Origin: Cacconaster sp045642485
GTDB taxonomy: Bacteria; Bacteroidota; Bacteroidia; Bacteroidales; UBA932
DNA: 64,000 bases
Direction: 5' to 3'
Assembly (NCBI GenBank): GCA_045642485.1
Contig: JAZUIV010000059.1
Coordinates: 13,308-77,307 of the forward strand
Both the position numbers and the translations under genes were made by a program. Under the pieces are notes generated by a model. That model was not told where the DNA came from and made no database searches. It saw nothing but the letters and a program-made list of their open reading frames with translations. Below are positions 61,419-64,000 of the stretch, in pieces (positions within the stretch are counted from its first letter, which is position 1; the number at the start of each line of letters is the position of its first letter).

Positions 61419-61634
61419 TCAGACTTCCGCCTCTTCCCCGAAGAGTGCCGTGAGTGCCCTTATTTCTTCGCCTGCCACGGCGAGTGTCCCGAGCACCGCG
61501 TCAATGGCCGTAATGTGCTATGTGAAGGGCTTAAAATGTATTTCAGGCACGTTTCTCCCGCAATGGACGGGATGAAGGAACTCCTTCTCCGCCGCCGCTC
61601 CCCTGCAGAGATAATGAACACCTGGGTGATGTAG
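61401..61634 (+). pseudogene. truncated copy of the sulfatase-maturase C-terminus
   Basis: An open frame of 77 codons whose last 66 residues equal the C-terminus of the maturase at 52304-53413 (PEECRECPYFFACHGECPEH, then the segment to EIMNTWVM). It has the C-terminal cluster cysteines but no radical-SAM domain, so it cannot be an enzyme. Its ATG at 61401 lies inside the promoter of the opposite gene. The five base changes from the other copy are all silent, so this end was either under selection until recently or was copied from a functional paralogue. Confidence 0.8.
61427..61633 (+). repeat. direct repeat, copy 2
   Basis: 207 bp matching 53205-53412 in the same orientation, with one 1-nt indel and five silent substitutions. 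Homologous recombination between the copies would delete or loop out the 8 kb between them, and a past event of this kind may have created the arrangement. Confidence 0.93.
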
Positions 61635-61649
61635 GAAGCTAAGAAAAGG

Positions 61650-63332
61650 TTATGCTTTCCGGAGAGTCCGGATAGTCTTGGCCACGTTTATGAGGTGGTC
61701 GGCGATACGCTCGGTATCGGATGAGAATGCCATATAGTGGGAGCCGGTATTGGCGTTGCAGATGCCTTTGCCCATTCTCTCTATGTGGCTCTCTTCCATG
61801 CCTTTGGTGAAATCGTCAATCTGTTCCTCAATGGCGTTGGCCTTTTCCAGGTCTTCCAGGCTTTCGGAGCTGTAGGCGGAAATGGCCTTGTCGTACAGGG
61901 AATGTACAAGAATTTTCAACTGGCTTACCTCGTAGAGGGCCTCGTCGGAGAACTTGTCTTCAGCCTCGTTCAGCGCAGCTGCGTATTCCGTTATGTTCTC
62001 GGCATAGTCACCGATGCGCTCAATGTCCCTGACAGTTCTATAGACAGTGGAAAGATAGAGTTTGTCGTGCGAACTCAAACCTCTGCTGTCTGACAGCTTC
62101 ACCACGAAATCCACCAGTGTCCTGTTGATGAAGTTGATTTCAGCCTCGGTACGGTCGAAAGTCTCTATTTCGGAGAAATCCAACGTCGTTATGATTGAAA
62201 TGGAACGGTCGAAATTCTCCAGTGAAAGCTCCGCCATTCTCAAAATCTCACGCTTGGTCTGACCCACGGCCACAGGCGGGGTCTTAAGCATATTGTTGTC
62301 GACAAAATGGAGATGCAGCGCCTCTTCCTGCGTATCCTTTTCCTTAATCATTCCTTTGACAAGTCTAACGAGAGCGTCTGTCAGCGGCAACATCAGCAGA
62401 ACCGTAAGGACATTGAAGAATGTGTGGAACATCGCAAGCTGAGTCTGAGGCGCACCGGGGAACATCTTCTCGAATAAGGCCCCGAATCCGCAGGTATTCC
62501 CGCTCAAGGCAATCAGCAGCCAGCCCACCGTCAGGAATACAATCACACCGGAGCAGTTGAACAGCAGGTGAATGAGAGCAGTTCTCCTGGCGTTGGTACC
62601 GCTTGTGACACCGGCTATGATGGCCACCACGCAGGAACCGATATTGGAACCCATCGTGAGGAAGATGCCTTGGTCAAGGGAAATAAGGCCGGTGACACAC
62701 ATCGCCAGAGCGATGGATGTCATCACCGAAGAACTCTGGATAATCGCTGTAAGAATTGTCCCGATAAGCACAAGCAACAGGGGGTTGCTGATTTTTGCAA
62801 GGAAAAGTTTCACTCCTTCGAGAGCCGCGAAGTCCTCCATTGAACCGCTCATCAGGGAAAGGCCCACGAACAGCATACCGAATCCGGTGAAAATGCCTCC
62901 GAGGGTCTTTGTGGAACTCTTCTTTGCGAAAGTCGCAATTGCGGCGCCTATTCCGGCGAAGGCCGAAAAGATTACGGTTGTGGAGAGGGTGTCCCTCCCG
63001 AACATACCGAGGGCCACGATTTGAGCGGTTACTGTGGTTCCGATGTTGGCGCCGTAGATGATGGTGGCGGCCTGAGTGAGAGAAATGATACCGGCGTTGA
63101 CGAAACCTATCGTCATCACGGTTGTCGCTCCGGAGCTCTGGATGGCAGCGGTCCCGACCGTTCCGATACCTACTCCGAGGAGCTTGCTTCTGGATGCCTT
63201 GGCAAAGAGGCTTTTCAACTTGGCTGAGCTCGCCGATTCAAGATTGGAGCTCATCATCTGGCACGCTACGAGGAATATGCCGATTCCGGCCAGAAGGGTC
63301 AGGATTGCAGAGACAATAGCTGTCGTTCCCAT
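61650..63332 (-). CDS. Na/Pi cotransporter family protein with PhoU-like C-terminus
   Basis: A 560-aa inner-membrane protein. Two inverted Na/Pi-cotransport repeats carry the paired QSS motifs: IQSSGATTVMTIGFVNAG and IQSSSVMTSIALAMC. About ten membrane helices fill residues 1-330. The C-terminal 200 residues are helical and PhoU-like, with ERIGDYAENITEYA and SSDTERIADHLINVAKTI. The family takes up phosphate with sodium. It ends 15 nt from the maturase fragment. TATCTTTG (63386-63379) with a TTG 20 nt upstream is a likely promoter. Confidence 0.93.
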   Translation of the reverse strand: MGTTAIVSAILTLLAGIGIFLVACQMMSSNLESASSAKLKSLFAKASRSKLLGVGIGTVGTAAIQSSGATTVMTIGFVNAGIISLTQAATIIYGANIGTTVTAQIVALGMFGRDTLSTTVIFSAFAGIGAAIATFAKKSSTKTLGGIFTGFGMLFVGLSLMSGSMEDFAALEGVKLFLAKISNPLLLVLIGTILTAIIQSSSVMTSIALAMCVTGLISLDQGIFLTMGSNIGSCVVAIIAGVTSGTNARRTALIHLLFNCSGVIVFLTVGWLLIALSGNTCGFGALFEKMFPGAPQTQLAMFHTFFNVLTVLLMLPLTDALVRLVKGMIKEKDTQEEALHLHFVDNNMLKTPPVAVGQTKREILRMAELSLENFDRSISIITTLDFSEIETFDRTEAEINFINRTLVDFVVKLSDSRGLSSHDKLYLSTVYRTVRDIERIGDYAENITEYAAALNEAEDKFSDEALYEVSQLKILVHSLYDKAISAYSSESLEDLEKANAIEEQIDDFTKGMEESHIERMGKGICNANTGSHYMAFSSDTERIADHLINVAKTIRTLRKA

Positions 63333-63378
63333 AAAAACTGCAATCGATAAAAATTAAATTACATCTTGGTTTCCAGCA

Positions 63379-63409
63379 CAAAGATACGACAAAGCCTTGA
63401 ACCCTGCAA
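63379..63409 (-). promoter_or_regulatory. probable promoter of the Na/Pi cotransporter gene
   Basis: On the minus strand TTG (63409-63407), a 20-nt spacer and TATCTTTG (63386-63379) fit the Bacteroidetes consensus except for the first T of the -33 box. The ATG is 46 nt downstream. Confidence 0.5.
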
Positions 63410-63469
63410 GACCGGGAAACAGGAAACTTTGTTGTCCGGGCATGTTGAAAATTCAAAGGCCTTCAATCG

Positions 63470-64000
63470 CTACAGGATGATTGATGAGGATATTGCAAGA
63501 AAACCATTTTCGTCCGCCAGTCCGAGATAGAATCTGCAGACGCCGGCATAATCATAGACATCTGTCTCCAGAATCCAGTGCCTGCCATTCCTTGTGAGGT
63601 CTTTTGAGGCCAACGGATATTCCTCCAGCAGGAGGTTCTTTGCCCTTAGGCCGAGGCGCAGCTTGATGTGCTTCGCTGACTTTCCGGACATCCGGAAGAC
63701 GTCAGTGCTGTAGCGGCGGTGACTGCCCTCGAATTCCCAGTCTTCATCAAGAACTTCCACTTCGCTGATGCGGGAAATTTTGAAGACCTTGTTGTGCAGG
63801 TCCTGGACATCATAGGCCCAGACATCGATAAGGTTTGTGGAGAAGGCAAACGGCTCAATGAGCCGGTCTTTAACAGACTCGCTTCTGGCAGACTCATAGC
63901 CTATAAGCCTGACTTTCTGCTTATTCTTGATAGCCTCAGATAGCGCCCTTATGTTGGCCGTGTTGCTCTTTTTGTCAACATATTCCACAATGCTGGTGCT
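63470..64000 (-). CDS. WYL-domain transcriptional regulator, 5' end outside the window
   Basis: The reading frame stays open to the window edge, so only the C-terminal 176 or so residues are seen. LSEAIKNKQKVRLIGYESAR, then RLIEPFAFSTNLIDVWAYDV and a C-terminal part with SASKDLTRNG-like strands fit the WYL ligand-sensing domain plus its extension. WYL proteins usually have an N-terminal HTH, which would lie beyond 64000. An internal GTG at 63988 is unlikely to be the true start. Ligand and targets are unknown. Confidence 0.78.
   Translation of the reverse strand, partial: STSIVEYVDKKSNTANIRALSEAIKNKQKVRLIGYESARSESVKDRLIEPFAFSTNLIDVWAYDVQDLHNKVFKISRISEVEVLDEDWEFEGSHRRYSTDVFRMSGKSAKHIKLRLGLRAKNLLLEEYPLASKDLTRNGRHWILETDVYDYAGVCRFYLGLADENGFLAISSSIIL

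Noticed and set aside
61401..61634. Genuine small cysteine-cluster protein
   Set aside because: It is the C-terminal end of the maturase with no radical-SAM domain, and its start lies within the opposite gene's promoter, so a truncated copy is the simpler reading.

Overview
The window reads as a chromosomal segment of a host-associated Bacteroidales bacterium. Supporting this are a SusC/SusD pair, DUF4783, DUF4160/DUF2442 and DUF6057-like genes, many GH92/GH116/GH29/GH130 enzymes, and promoters of the Bacteroidetes type (TTTG, 19-20 nt, TAnnTTTG). Genus cannot be fixed from the sequence; a Rikenellaceae-like lineage is only a guess. No tRNA, rRNA, CRISPR array or complete transposon was found.

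Layout, left half. 0.1-3.3 kb: a tightly overlapping thiamine module (thiM, thiE, thiL, thiD) that salvages thiazole and HMP. 3.3-11.4 kb: a transcription unit with its own consensus promoter, encoding a secreted TPR protein, a condensation-domain-like acyltransferase, an AMP-dependent acyl ligase, a small acyl carrier protein, a very large ABCG-type exporter and a lipoprotein. This looks like an uncharacterised pathway that activates, carries, condenses and exports an acyl product; a 143-bp palindrome sits between two of its genes. 11.5-16.7 kb: a helix-hairpin-helix protein, a NatA/NatB-like ABC exporter, a 5'-nucleotidase split into two genes in reversed domain order, and DUF4783. 16.8-27.8 kb: rlmH coupled to a giant NtrY-like histidine kinase, an LtaS-like membrane enzyme coupled to a DAG kinase, an M13 peptidase and a double transglutaminase-like lipoprotein.

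Right half (28-61 kb): a glycan-degradation locus. It holds a GH106-like enzyme, SusC/SusD, a DUF4160/DUF2442 module, a CxxCH-bearing propeller lipoprotein with a DUF6057-like membrane protein, GH29 fucosidase, a CBM9-TIM-barrel protein, GH130 mannoside phosphorylase, two divergent GH116 enzymes, a GH92 with an unusual Glu-to-Gln change, an anaerobic sulfatase maturase with no sulfatase nearby, an M28 peptidase, a PaaK/CapK-like ligase, a GH92-GH99-like fusion, glycosidase gene remnants and a phosphodiesterase-type lipoprotein. The likely substrate is a mannose- and fucose-containing host or yeast glycan, possibly phosphorylated. The window ends with a Na/Pi symporter and a partial WYL regulator.

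Two sequence-level signals stand out. The tetramer CATG is almost absent from the first 44 kb (6 by my reading against about 170 expected), yet occurs at normal or near-normal frequency in the two GH116 genes and the GH92-GH99 fusion, pointing to recent acquisition of these genes. In addition, the last ~208 bp of the sulfatase-maturase gene is present twice in direct orientation, flanking about 8 kb that contains the GH92-GH99 fusion.
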